49,917 bases of DNA from positions 1-49,917 of the forward strand of contig DGRZ01000009.1 in the NCBI GenBank assembly GCA_002391195.1, given 5' to 3'. Numbering within the stretch: the first letter of the stretch is position 1; every line of letters starts with the position of its first letter. Below the pieces are notes generated by a model, which saw only the letters and a list, made by a program, of their open reading frames with translations, was not told the DNA's origin and ran no database searches. Below, one piece after another: positions 15,387 through 23,817 of the stretch. Source of the stretch: Fibrobacter sp. UBA4375 (GTDB lineage: Bacteria > Fibrobacterota > Fibrobacteria > Fibrobacterales > Fibrobacteraceae). The position numbers and the translations under genes were made by a program.

Positions 15387-17072
15387 TTAGTCATGTATAC
15401 AACGGACTGACAAACCATAATCTTTATGTTCATCACTCCAAGTATAATGGTTCGCAGCAATCATGATACGGGAAATCACCCCCTTGAATTCTTCATTGTC
15501 ACTAGATCTATAAACCTTTGTTGTACTCCAATAATACGTATTGCTCTTGTTACCCAACCCACTTACACTGCTATATATTCCCGTAGGCAAAGCCGAGAAA
15601 CCAGTCCTGTTGGTAGCCCTATCCCAAATATCGCTGTCGCGAGACTGCAGCTGAAAAACTTCCCCATCTCCACCTATACTCTCGGCGTATGCAATAAGTT
15701 CTTCCCATTCCGTTTGGTCCGGCAAGTGCCAATTTTCTGGACATAACCCGCGAATGTCGCTTTCCTTGGCACAACTGTTGCCATAGCCGCAGCCTTTTGC
15801 ATCATTACTGAATAAACCTGCACTATCCACGGCGGCATCCCAGGTATAAAGCATTCCATAGAATTCAGGAAGAGGCTTATCGTCATAATCTTTTGGAACA
15901 ATCACTCCCTCAGGATAGTTCTTAAAGTTAAGATTCTGGGCCATCCATGTCTGGTTCCCTATCTTCACCGTTTTGTAAATCTGTCCATCACGATTATCAG
16001 TAATCGTCGAATACTCTACAACCAACCTAGGAGAGGTATCCTTTATACAGCGAACAGAAAGTCTGTCATCCGTGTCATTCGTACCCTCTAATTTTTGACT
16101 GCTTTTTATAACAAGAGCATACGGATTAGAAGCGCCTTCACTTCTACTCCAATAACGGGCGACTTCGCCCAGATTGTAGTAATCAGCCTTATTGTCACCG
16201 TAATTGTAAGTATAAAGGCCCGAAGGAATTGCAGAAAAACCTGAAGTGTTAGTGGCACCAGACCACTCTGCGAAACCAAGTGCCTGCAAGTCTCCTGCAC
16301 TTGAAACAAAAGACCTAAGCGTCTCAAATTCCTTATCAGACGGGACATGCCAGCCTTCAGGGCACACTCCCCGTAATACAGGGAAATAACCGCAAGTGGC
16401 ACCACCGCCACAACCAAGGCCATCTTCAGAATATAGTCCAGCGGAGTCTAGCGCAGCAGACCATGTGTAGAGACGACCGTATTTTTCACAGTTGGCAGGA
16501 TCATCACCAAAGCAGAAGCTGTGTGACGTACCCTTCTCGTATAGGAAATTCAGGTTCTGCGCCATCCAGGTCTGATCACCTATGGTAATAGTCTTGTAAA
16601 GCTGGCCGTCCCTTTCATCGATGAGATCTCCGTAATTTTTTTCAGGATTCAAGTATTCGGTGGTGACAGAGGTCGTTGAAATAGGAGTCGCACAGCTACT
16701 TGAACTGCCTGTCCCGCTGTTGGCACTGCCAGAATCTACACTATCTCCCGAAGTTCCGCTTGAACCAGAATCTGAGTTCTCGCCACTGGAATTGGAGTCA
16801 GCATTATTTCCGCTGGAACCAGAGTCTACCTCTTTCCCATCGGCATTGGCTTCCTTGCCACTGGAAATAGATTCCTTACCATTAGAACCAGGGTCTACAT
16901 CGTTTGAACCATTGGAATCCGATGAAAGTGAATCATCAGCAGCAAAGGCCTCTTCGTAATCGTCCTTATATTCGTTTGCATAATCGGCACAGCCTACAAA
17001 GAGGAACGCCATCATAGCGGCGGCAAAAAAAACAAACATTCCTGATTTCATATCCCAAATTTTAAGTTTCAT
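15387..17072 (-). CDS. Lipoprotein with two FISUMP domains
   Basis: A 561-residue envelope protein. The signal peptide ends in a lipobox (AFLFVGC, Cys at about residue 28). Residues 45-130 are a Gly/Ser/Asp/Asn linker (DSGSSGNNADSNSSGENS style). Two FISUMP domains follow: the first at about 150-345 (GQLYKTITIGDQTWMAQNLN, CPEGWHVPSDKEF, GFSAIPSGLY, LSVRCIKD) and the second at about 355-561 (GQIYKTVKIGNQTWMAQNLN, CPENWHLPDQTEW, GFSALPTGIY, LSVRCIHD). The strong similarity between the two points to internal duplication. AGGGAGGAA supports the ATG. It starts nine bases after the stop of the 17082-18479 gene, so both are probably one operon. Unlike the FISUMP protein at 3785, its linker shows no dispersed-repeat signature. 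Confidence 0.93.
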   Translation of the reverse strand: MKLKIWDMKSGMFVFFAAAMMAFLFVGCADYANEYKDDYEEAFAADDSLSSDSNGSNDVDPGSNGKESISSGKEANADGKEVDSGSSGNNADSNSSGENSDSGSSGTSGDSVDSGSANSGTGSSSSCATPISTTSVTTEYLNPEKNYGDLIDERDGQLYKTITIGDQTWMAQNLNFLYEKGTSHSFCFGDDPANCEKYGRLYTWSAALDSAGLYSEDGLGCGGGATCGYFPVLRGVCPEGWHVPSDKEFETLRSFVSSAGDLQALGFAEWSGATNTSGFSAIPSGLYTYNYGDNKADYYNLGEVARYWSRSEGASNPYALVIKSSQKLEGTNDTDDRLSVRCIKDTSPRLVVEYSTITDNRDGQIYKTVKIGNQTWMAQNLNFKNYPEGVIVPKDYDDKPLPEFYGMLYTWDAAVDSAGLFSNDAKGCGYGNSCAKESDIRGLCPENWHLPDQTEWEELIAYAESIGGDGEVFQLQSRDSDIWDRATNRTGFSALPTGIYSSVSGLGNKSNTYYWSTTKVYRSSDNEEFKGVISRIMIAANHYTWSDEHKDYGLSVRCIHD

Positions 17073-17081
17073 GTTTCCTCC

Positions 17082-18479
17082 CTAGAACAAGAATGTAAAA
17101 GCCGCACCCACAGCGCCACCAATTACAAGACCTATACCTACGGTACGCATTGTCTGTGCATTCTCAATTTTATCAAGATGGTCGTCGTATTCTTCGCGAC
17201 TCGACGGTTCCTTCTCTCTTTCCGATTTTGCCTTGTTGTTGAATACGGCCGCCATCACGCCACCACCAACGACAACGGCTCCCGCAATCGCTAGCGGAAC
17301 CCAATGAATCTTCAACCCCGATTTTCCCTGCGGCTCGACAGGTTCTTTTGCTGCTACGGCCGCTTCTGCCGCTGCATTCTCCTTGGCCTGCATTTCAGCA
17401 ACATCCTGCTTGAGAGAATCTTCGACGATCTTGGGCTCAGCCTTTGGTTCCACCAATGGCATAGAGGTATCCCCCACCGCCGCCGTGGTAGACTCTTCCT
17501 TGACCGACGCCTTGACATCGGTAAACTCGTCATTCGTCTTGGGCTTGCCCCATGTCCAGCGACCGACAAGGTCCTTGTCCTGGAACACTGAGGTAAACTC
17601 TACGCGACCCTTGAAGTTCTGCATTTCGCCATTGATTCCAAGAGGCAAATTCACCTTTTTATTCGGGAGGTTTACAATGATATGGGAATACTTGCGGCCT
17701 GTAGGCAAAGCCTCGACACCAAAGAGTTGAGTTCCATTCAGATAGTAAGATCCAGAAATCGCCTTATTCAGGTCTAGGTAAAAATCAAGGTATTCCGGTT
17801 CCACCACAATCATCACATTGGCCTTGGCCGCTGTAAGGGAGTCGTTAATCTCATTCACAGACTCCAGGAACAGCGGGGCAAACTCGTCCCCCGATTTGCG
17901 CAGTACAATATCACCGCACTTATCCAACCAACGGTTCATCAAGTTGCTCTGTTGCTCCATACGGAGAGAATCAAAGTATAGACTGAAATTATAGGTGGCG
18001 TCGAAGGCCCCCTCCATGTTCAACGGTTCCAAGTCAACCGAACCATTCAACTTGAGCAACTGATCCTTAGCAACCAAAATTCGGCCAAGAGCCGAAGCGC
18101 ATACTTTGATCTGTGCCGTGCGTTCTGCAAGGCTGTTACCCATGGTCATGGAACCTAGGCGGAGTTCACCTGTCACTTCCATGTACTTGGTTTCGAATAC
18201 GGGAAGGTCTACCGCATAGAAATGACTACATTCGTCGTCCAACACCTCGTTAATGGAAATCATGGAACAGCGGTCATTCATCTGCGCAATCCTGTTGGCC
18301 GCTTCCCACAGGGAATCCAGAGTGGCATTACCCCTGACTTCGGTCTTCAGACTTTCCAGATCTTTCTTGATTGTGGCGAATTCATCAGCATTCTTCACAA
18401 AAATGGATGCCGTCGGGTCAGACCATCCAGCAGACACTAGGACTGCTACTAAAAATATCAATATGCGACAACGTTTCAT
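17082..18479 (-). CDS. Unknown envelope protein, cotranscribed with the two-domain FISUMP gene
   Basis: A 465-residue protein with a signal peptide (ILIFLVAVLVSAGWS). A long, mostly helical extracytoplasmic region follows with cysteine pairs (NDRCSM, DDECSHF, LDKCGD), then a beta-rich part (YYLNGTQLFGVEALP, KVNLPLGINGEMQNFKG). An Ala/Glu/Lys-rich stretch at about 345-390 leads to two hydrophobic helices near the C-terminus (VPLAIAGAVVVGGGVMAAVF and VGIGLVIGGAVGAAFTFLF), separated by a charged segment of about 35 residues, like a membrane hairpin. AAGGA before the ATG supports the start. I do not recognise a family. The operon arrangement suggests it works with the FISUMP lipoprotein in the envelope. 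Confidence 0.75.
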   Translation of the reverse strand: MKRCRILIFLVAVLVSAGWSDPTASIFVKNADEFATIKKDLESLKTEVRGNATLDSLWEAANRIAQMNDRCSMISINEVLDDECSHFYAVDLPVFETKYMEVTGELRLGSMTMGNSLAERTAQIKVCASALGRILVAKDQLLKLNGSVDLEPLNMEGAFDATYNFSLYFDSLRMEQQSNLMNRWLDKCGDIVLRKSGDEFAPLFLESVNEINDSLTAAKANVMIVVEPEYLDFYLDLNKAISGSYYLNGTQLFGVEALPTGRKYSHIIVNLPNKKVNLPLGINGEMQNFKGRVEFTSVFQDKDLVGRWTWGKPKTNDEFTDVKASVKEESTTAAVGDTSMPLVEPKAEPKIVEDSLKQDVAEMQAKENAAAEAAVAAKEPVEPQGKSGLKIHWVPLAIAGAVVVGGGVMAAVFNNKAKSEREKEPSSREEYDDHLDKIENAQTMRTVGIGLVIGGAVGAAFTFLF

Positions 18480-18708
18480 TGGATTCCTTCATTAAGGATA
18501 ATTTATACTTAATCTATCTTTTTTTTTGTGCAACATATCACCAACACCATAAAAAAAACAATCTTTTCATGTTTTTAGCGTCTAAGCGGCTCAATTTCTA
18601 GGCGCAACACTCACCTTTTGCTACATTTGGGCTCCTTCGGAGTGCATGTAGTGCGGCTCGGTTATGACAATTCGCGCAAGCGCGATGGACATAGCTCTCA
18701 TATTTTTC

Positions 18709-18716
18709 TACATTTG
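18709..18716 (+). promoter_or_regulatory. TAnnTTTG promoter element of sufB
   Basis: TACATTTG followed by TCGCC, 20 bases before the sufB ATG, with AAAAAAGG between. A second CTACATTTGGG copy lies at 18621-18631, so transcription could start at two places. The 250-base gap also holds a GCTCCTTCGGAGTGC hairpin; no operator sequence is recognisable. Confidence 0.5.
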
Positions 18717-18736
18717 TCGCCGAAAAAAGGCATAAA

Positions 18737-20152
18737 ATGAGCGAAAACTACAAGTACGGTTTTGTCACAGATATCGAGAACGAGGCCTTCGAAAAAGGTC
18801 TGAACGAAGATATCATCCGAAGAGCCTCCAGACTCCGCGGCGAACCTGAGTTCATGCTCGATTTCCGACTGAAAGCATATGAAAAACTCCAGACCATGGA
18901 GCAGCCCAATTGGGGCGAATTGAACTTTGCGCCGGTGGACCTGCAGGACATCGTCTACTACTCCGCCCCGAAGACCAAGAAGAGCCACGAAAAAATTGAG
19001 GACGTGGACCCGGAACTCCTGGCCACCTTCGAAAAGCTGGGCATCCCGCTGGACGAACAGAAGCGTCTGGCCAACGTGGCCGTGGACGCGGTCTTTGACT
19101 CGGTAAGCATTTACACCAGCCACAAGCGCAAGCTCATGGAAATGGGCATTTTGTTCTGCAGCATTAGCGACGCCATCAAGGAATACCCCGAACTCATCGA
19201 GGAATACCTGGGAAGCGTGGTACCCGCGGGCGACAACTACTTTGCGGCCTTGAACAGCGCCGTCTTTGGCGACGGAAGCTTCGTCTACATTCCGCCCGGA
19301 GTCAAGTGCCCGATGGACCTTTCCACCTACTTCCGTATCAACAACAAGGAAGCTGGCCAGTTCGAACGCACCTTGATTATCGCCGATGAAGGCGCCAGCG
19401 TAAGCTACCTCGAAGGCTGCACCGCGCCGGAATACAGCAGCAAGCAGTTGCACAGCGCCATCGTGGAACTGGTGGCCAAAGACAATGCCAGCATCAAGTA
19501 TTCCACCGTGCAGAACTGGTACGCGGGCGACCGCGAAACGGGAGCCGGCGGCGTGTACAACTTTGTCACCAAGCGCGGCAAATGCGCCGGCAAGAACAGC
19601 CGCATCAGCTGGACGCAGGTCGAAACAGGTTCCGCCATCACGTGGAAGTACCCGAGCTGCGTGCTGCTGGGAGACAACTCCGTCGGAGAATTCTACAGCG
19701 TGGCCCTTACCAACGGGCACATGCAGGCCGATACCGGCACCAAAATGATCCACATCGGCAAGAACACCAAGAGCACTATCATTTCGAAGGGTATCAGCGC
19801 CGACTACTCCAGCAACGCCTACCGCGGCGAAGTGAGCATCCGCAAATCCGCCACAGGCGCCCGGAACTACACGCAATGCGACAGCATGTTGGTAGGCGAC
19901 AAGAGTGCCGCTCACACGTTCCCCTACATCACTGTCGCAAACGCAAGTTCCACCACGGAACACGAGGCCACCACCAGCCGCATCAGCGAAGACCAGCTTT
20001 TCTACTTCGAAAGCCGCGGCATCAAGCGCGAAGACGCCATTCAGGCGATGGTGGGCGGTTTCTGCAAAGACGTGTTCAAGGAGCTCCCGGGCGAATTCGC
20101 CACCGAGGCAAGGCAGTTGCTGACGCTCAAGCTCGAGCACAGCGTCGGGTAA
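18737..20152 (+). CDS. sufB: Fe-S cluster assembly scaffold SufB
   Basis: Part of the SUF machinery that builds Fe-S clusters, normally in a SufBC2D complex. The 471-residue protein shows the family start (YKYGFVTDIENEAFEKGL), the conserved IPPGVKCPMDLSTYFRIN, the core EGCTAPEYSSKQLH with its conserved Cys, a GDNSVGEFYSVALTNGHMQ stretch, and the C-terminal FYFESRGIKREDAIQAMVGGF. Everything needed for function seems present. No sufC, sufD, sufS or sufU is adjacent: fabF follows after 129 bases. So sufB is separated from its usual partners, at least in this window. It has its own promoter candidate. Codon use is like that of its neighbours. Confidence 0.95.
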   Translation: MSENYKYGFVTDIENEAFEKGLNEDIIRRASRLRGEPEFMLDFRLKAYEKLQTMEQPNWGELNFAPVDLQDIVYYSAPKTKKSHEKIEDVDPELLATFEKLGIPLDEQKRLANVAVDAVFDSVSIYTSHKRKLMEMGILFCSISDAIKEYPELIEEYLGSVVPAGDNYFAALNSAVFGDGSFVYIPPGVKCPMDLSTYFRINNKEAGQFERTLIIADEGASVSYLEGCTAPEYSSKQLHSAIVELVAKDNASIKYSTVQNWYAGDRETGAGGVYNFVTKRGKCAGKNSRISWTQVETGSAITWKYPSCVLLGDNSVGEFYSVALTNGHMQADTGTKMIHIGKNTKSTIISKGISADYSSNAYRGEVSIRKSATGARNYTQCDSMLVGDKSAAHTFPYITVANASSTTEHEATTSRISEDQLFYFESRGIKREDAIQAMVGGFCKDVFKELPGEFATEARQLLTLKLEHSVG

Positions 20153-20253
20153 GGCGCTTACAAAAACATTCCTTTTTCCTTATTTCGGCTTTTTGATAAA
20201 TTTCGCCAAATCATTTTCCACAAAAAACGGTGTGAAAACCGTATAAAATAAGC

Positions 20254-20261
20254 TATCTTTG
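20254..20261 (+). promoter_or_regulatory. TAnnTTTG promoter element of fabF
   Basis: TATCTTTG followed by GGCGC, 20 bases before the fabF ATG, with AAGGGGA as ribosome binding site. An imperfect inverted repeat (AACGGTGTGAAAACCGT) lies at 20226-20242, a possible operator or hairpin. Confidence 0.5.
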
Positions 20262-20281
20262 GGCGCAAAAAAGGGGATTCC

Positions 20282-21532
20282 ATGAGCAAGAGAAGAATCG
20301 TCATTACCGGCATCGGTGCCGTAACTCCCGTCGGAAAGAATGTAGCCGACATGTGGCAATCCATCAAGCTGGGAAAGAGCGGTATCGCCCCCATAACCCT
20401 TTTTGACGCCTCCAATTGCTCCGTAAAAATCGCCGCCGAAATCAAGGACTTCAAGCCCGAAGAACACGGAATCGACCCCAAGGAAGCCCGCCGTATGGCC
20501 CGCTTCACCCTGTTCTTGGTAGGAGCCGCCAACGAGGCGGTCAAGGACGCTGGACTCACCAAGGAACAGCTGGCCGAAGACACCACGGGAATCGTGGCCG
20601 GAAACGGCCTTTCGGGAATGGACGTGCTTGACGAGACATACAACAAGTATATCGAAGGCGGCAAGCGGAGGGTATCGCCGCTCGCCATGCCGGAACTGAT
20701 TCCCAACGAGGCCTGCGCCAACGTTTCCATCGCACTTGGCATCACGGGACTCGCCCATACGGTGTGCACCGCCTGTGCCTCCGGCACCGACGCCATCGGG
20801 GTCGCCCTAGATTCCATCCGGTCCGGCCGTCTGGACGTGTGCCTGGCGGGTGGTTCCGAAAGCGGCATTACGGAATATTCCATCAAGAGCTTTGCGGGCA
20901 TGCACGCCCTTACCGACAAGTTCAACGACGACCCCGAGAAGGCGTCCCGCCCATTCGACAAAGACCGCAGCGGCTTTGTCATGGGCGAAGGCGGTGCTGT
21001 GATGGTCCTGGAAGAACTGGAACACGCCAAGGCCCGCGGCGCCAAGATTTATGCTGAACTGGCCGGCTACGGCGCCTCTGCCGACGCCTACCACATTACC
21101 AGCCCCCGCCCGGGTGGAGAGACCTGCGCAAAGGCCATGACCCGCGCCCTGAAGGATGCAGATATTGCGCCTACCGACGTGGACTACTACAACGCCCACG
21201 GCACATCCACCCACTTAAACGACATTACCGAAACCGAGATGCTAAAAATCGTGCTGGGCGAACACGCCTACAAGATCAAGGTTTCCAGCACCAAGAGCAT
21301 GACCGGCCACTGTGTCGGCGCCGCAGGCGTCATCGAGGCCATCATCTCCACCCTCGCCATCCGCGACTCCTTCTACCCCGCCACCCTGAACCTGGACAAC
21401 CCCGACGAGGGTTGTGACCTGGATTACGTGCCGAAGGTAGGCGTCGAAGGAAACATCGACGTGGCCGTTTCTGCATCCCTCGGTTTTGGCGGTCACAACG
21501 GCGTAGTCGTCATCAAGAAATTTAATGGCTAA
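20282..21532 (+). CDS. fabF: Beta-ketoacyl-ACP synthase II
   Basis: Elongates fatty acids by condensing malonyl-ACP with acyl-ACP. At 416 residues it has the usual length. The Cys-His-His triad is visible: Cys in VCTACASGTDAIG (about residue 166), His in NAHGTSTHLND (about 305) and His in GHCVGAAGVIEA (about 342). The glycine-rich end LGFGGHNGVVV is intact. AAGGGGA supports the ATG at 20282. fabV starts 26 bases after its stop, so condensation and enoyl reduction are likely cotranscribed. No acpP or fabD is nearby. Confidence 0.96.
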   Translation: MSKRRIVITGIGAVTPVGKNVADMWQSIKLGKSGIAPITLFDASNCSVKIAAEIKDFKPEEHGIDPKEARRMARFTLFLVGAANEAVKDAGLTKEQLAEDTTGIVAGNGLSGMDVLDETYNKYIEGGKRRVSPLAMPELIPNEACANVSIALGITGLAHTVCTACASGTDAIGVALDSIRSGRLDVCLAGGSESGITEYSIKSFAGMHALTDKFNDDPEKASRPFDKDRSGFVMGEGGAVMVLEELEHAKARGAKIYAELAGYGASADAYHITSPRPGGETCAKAMTRALKDADIAPTDVDYYNAHGTSTHLNDITETEMLKIVLGEHAYKIKVSSTKSMTGHCVGAAGVIEAIISTLAIRDSFYPATLNLDNPDEGCDLDYVPKVGVEGNIDVAVSASLGFGGHNGVVVIKKFNG

Positions 21533-21558
21533 CAAGCCAAATCAAAAAAAGGAATATA

Positions 21559-22755
21559 ATGATTATCCAACCCATGATTCGTAGCAACATGTGCATCAAC
21601 GCCCACCCCAAGGGCTGCGCTGCCGACGTCGTTCGTCAAATCAAGTATGTGCAAAAGAAGAAGGCCGAAAGGGGTCCGCTCAAGGGTGAACCCAAGACCG
21701 TGCTGGTAGTGGGCTGCTCCACCGGTTACGGGCTTGCCAGCCGCATTTCTGCCGCCTTTGAATGCGGCGCCGACACCATCGGCATTTCCTTCGAAAAAGA
21801 AGGCTCCGAACAAAAATCCGGCACGCCGGGCTGGTACAACAACATGGCCTTCGACCGCGAAGCCAAGGCCGCAGGTCTCCAGTCCGTCACTTTCAACGGC
21901 GACGCCTTCTCCCACGACATGCGTAAGAAGGTCATCGAAACCGTAAAGCAGATGGGCAAGAAGATCGACCTGATTATCTACAGCGTGGCCTCTGCCGTCC
22001 GAGTGGACCCGGACACGGGCGTCATGTACCGCAGCGTGCTGAAGCCCATCGGAGAGACCTTCTCCGGCGAGACCATCGACTGCATGACCGGCAAGATTAG
22101 CACCATCAGTGCCGAACCCGCCACCGCCGAAGAAGCGGATAACTCCGTGAAGGTCATGGGCGGCGAGGACTGGGCTCTCTGGATTCGCCAGCTGGCCGCC
22201 GCAGGCGTCCTTGCCGAAGGCGTAAAGACGGTGGCATACTCCTACATCGGGCCGAGCCTTTCCCACCCCATCTACCGCGACGGCACCATCGGTGGCGCCA
22301 AGAAGCACCTGGAAAAGACCGCCAAGGAACTCCACGCCGAACTCCAGGCAAGCCTCAAGGGCGAAGCCTACGTGTCCGTGAACAAGGGCCTGGTGACACG
22401 CTCCAGCGCCGTCATCCCCATTATCCCGCTGTACCTGTCCGTGCTGTTCAAGGTCATGAAAGAACAGGGCACCCACGAAGGCTGCATCGAGCAGATGGAA
22501 CGCCTGTTTGCCGAAAGGCTTTACACCGGGTCTGCCGTGCCTACCGACGAGAACCACCTTATCCGTATCGACGACCTGGAAATGGATCCCAAGGTCCAGG
22601 AAGAAGTCAAGAAGCGCATGGCCACCATCACCCAGGATAACTTCGCCCAGGTAGGCGACCTGGAAGGCTACCGCCACGACTTTTTGGCCACCAACGGTTT
22701 CGACGTAGAAGGTGTGGACTACAACGCCGACGTAGCCACCATGGCGACAATCTAG
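21559..22755 (+). CDS. fabV: Enoyl reductase FabV (trans-2-enoyl-ACP/CoA reductase)
   Basis: Reduces the double bond of enoyl-ACP (or enoyl-CoA) with NADH in the last step of each fatty-acid cycle. The 398-residue length and the start MIIQPMIRSNMCINAHPKGC are typical for FabV/TER. The NADH-binding segment VLVVGCSTGYGLASRI is at about residue 50. The active-site Tyr-x8-Lys pattern of the family is seen in YIGPSLSHPIYRDGTIGGAKK (Tyr at about 234, Lys at about 243). FabV is the large, triclosan-tolerant enoyl reductase type, and no FabI-like gene is seen here. The stop TAG at 22753 is the first unit of a TAGGNNN array, and a terminator follows. Confidence 0.95.
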   Translation: MIIQPMIRSNMCINAHPKGCAADVVRQIKYVQKKKAERGPLKGEPKTVLVVGCSTGYGLASRISAAFECGADTIGISFEKEGSEQKSGTPGWYNNMAFDREAKAAGLQSVTFNGDAFSHDMRKKVIETVKQMGKKIDLIIYSVASAVRVDPDTGVMYRSVLKPIGETFSGETIDCMTGKISTISAEPATAEEADNSVKVMGGEDWALWIRQLAAAGVLAEGVKTVAYSYIGPSLSHPIYRDGTIGGAKKHLEKTAKELHAELQASLKGEAYVSVNKGLVTRSSAVIPIIPLYLSVLFKVMKEQGTHEGCIEQMERLFAERLYTGSAVPTDENHLIRIDDLEMDPKVQEEVKKRMATITQDNFAQVGDLEGYRHDFLATNGFDVEGVDYNADVATMATI

Positions 22756-22790
22756 GCTAGGGCCTAGGAACTAGGGTCTAGGATCTAGTG
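22753..22790 (+). repeat. Heptamer array, TAGGNNN family, starting in the fabV stop codon
   Basis: TAG positions repeat every seven bases after a first step of five: TAGGC, TAGGGCC, TAGGAAC, TAGGGTC, TAGGATC, TAGTG. The first TAG is the fabV stop. The array sits between the stop codon and the terminator stem. Confidence 0.8.
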
Positions 22791-22797
22791 TAATGCT

Positions 22798-22830
22798 AAT
22801 GCCCTATCTCGGTCGGGCATTTTCATTTTA
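22798..22830 (+). terminator. Rho-independent terminator after fabV
   Basis: AATGCCC (22798-22804) pairs with GGGCATT (22815-22821), followed by TTCATTTT. It separates fabF-fabV from the small membrane protein gene, which has its own TATCTTTA element at 22842-22849. Confidence 0.75.
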
Positions 22831-22878
22831 CCGCTTTTTTGTATCTTTAGAGGGAACAAAGTAGCACAGGAGCATAGT

Positions 22879-23013
22879 ATGTCCGATTGGCTGTTCAAAT
22901 CATGGATCAAGGTTTCCGTCGTGACGGTTATCCTTTTCTTTTTTTATCACCTTTTCATCTCCCTGAAACTGGAACAGGAAGATTTCAAGAACAATTCCAA
23001 CGACCAAGAGTAG
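22879..23013 (+). CDS. Small single-span membrane protein (44 residues)
   Basis: A short frame with ATG at 22879 and TAG at 23011-23013. CAGGAG lies eight bases before the ATG, and TATCTTTA (22842-22849) is a promoter candidate. The product starts MSDWLFKSWIKV and has one hydrophobic helix (SVVTVILFFFYHLFISL), then a polar, acidic tail (KLEQEDFKNNSNDQE). Positive charges before and negative charges after the helix suggest the N-terminus stays inside. It ends nine bases before the DUF2334-like gene, so the two are probably cotranscribed. No family recognised; the good ribosome binding site and operon position are the main evidence that it is real. Confidence 0.65.
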   Translation: MSDWLFKSWIKVSVVTVILFFFYHLFISLKLEQEDFKNNSNDQE

Positions 23014-23022
23014 GCTCACCTT

Positions 23023-23793
23023 ATGGAACAAAACAAGGACATTGCCGACATCCAGGCCGCCGAAGCGGTATTCCACAAGAAGAAAAAGTTCATTTTGTGC
23101 TACCACAGCTTTAGCGTCATGAATTTCAAAAAGGCCCGTGTGCAAATCCGCAAGATTGCAGAAGCCGCAGGCTCCCCCATCAGCATCGCCGTGGTGCCCG
23201 CCTTTGGCGCCGCTCCGGAATCAGAAGCCGAAGAATTCCGCGAAGAACTGGAAAAGTTCGTGCAAGAAGGCTACGAAATCATGCTCCACGGGGCACGCCA
23301 CCGGGCAGACCTCTCCCTGAAGCGCAGCCTCCAGGGCAAGCTCGCCCTGCTGATTTCCAACAACGAGGCCGAATTTGCAGGTCTCAACGAACGGCTCACC
23401 CAGGCGCTCCTCAAGCGCAGCCTCGCCCTGTGGAAGGCCCACGGCACAGGCAAACCCTCCGGATTCATCCCGCCCATCTGGTTCGGGAACAAGTTCCTCA
23501 AGCAGCAAGCCCTAGAAATCTTCGACTACTACGAAGATTACCACGGCATCTACAAGAAGATCGGTGACAAGATCAAGAAAACCTATTCCAAGACCCTCAG
23601 CTTTTCCATTATTCCAAACGCGCTCCTGGGTCTTGCCCAGACCTACGCCTGCCTCCGCATGCTCCTGCCGGGCGGCACGCACCGTCTGGTATTCCACGAA
23701 AAGGATTTCAGAACCATCGGCGAGAAACGCATCTTGAACATGGTGCGCTACACCTCCACCATGCGCGAAAAAATCATGTACAAGGATCTGTAA
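23023..23793 (+). CDS. DUF2334-like protein (polysaccharide-deacetylase-like fold)
   Basis: A 256-residue protein resembling DUF2334, a group related to the NodB/polysaccharide-deacetylase fold. Visible blocks: an N-terminal strand KFILCYHSF, a central ISIAVVPAFG, then GYEIMLHGARHRADLS, where the HGxxH pattern matches the metal-binding position of deacetylases, and FIPPIWFGN near residue 150. No signal peptide is present, so it appears cytoplasmic. The start ATG follows the small membrane protein stop by nine bases. It is followed after 24 bases by the acyl-CoA synthetase gene, so the set may form one operon. Enzymatic activity and substrate are not known. Confidence 0.7.
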   Translation: MEQNKDIADIQAAEAVFHKKKKFILCYHSFSVMNFKKARVQIRKIAEAAGSPISIAVVPAFGAAPESEAEEFREELEKFVQEGYEIMLHGARHRADLSLKRSLQGKLALLISNNEAEFAGLNERLTQALLKRSLALWKAHGTGKPSGFIPPIWFGNKFLKQQALEIFDYYEDYHGIYKKIGDKIKKTYSKTLSFSIIPNALLGLAQTYACLRMLLPGGTHRLVFHEKDFRTIGEKRILNMVRYTSTMREKIMYKDL

Positions 23794-23817
23794 GGTCAGA
23801 ATCTCGGGAATCAAAAT

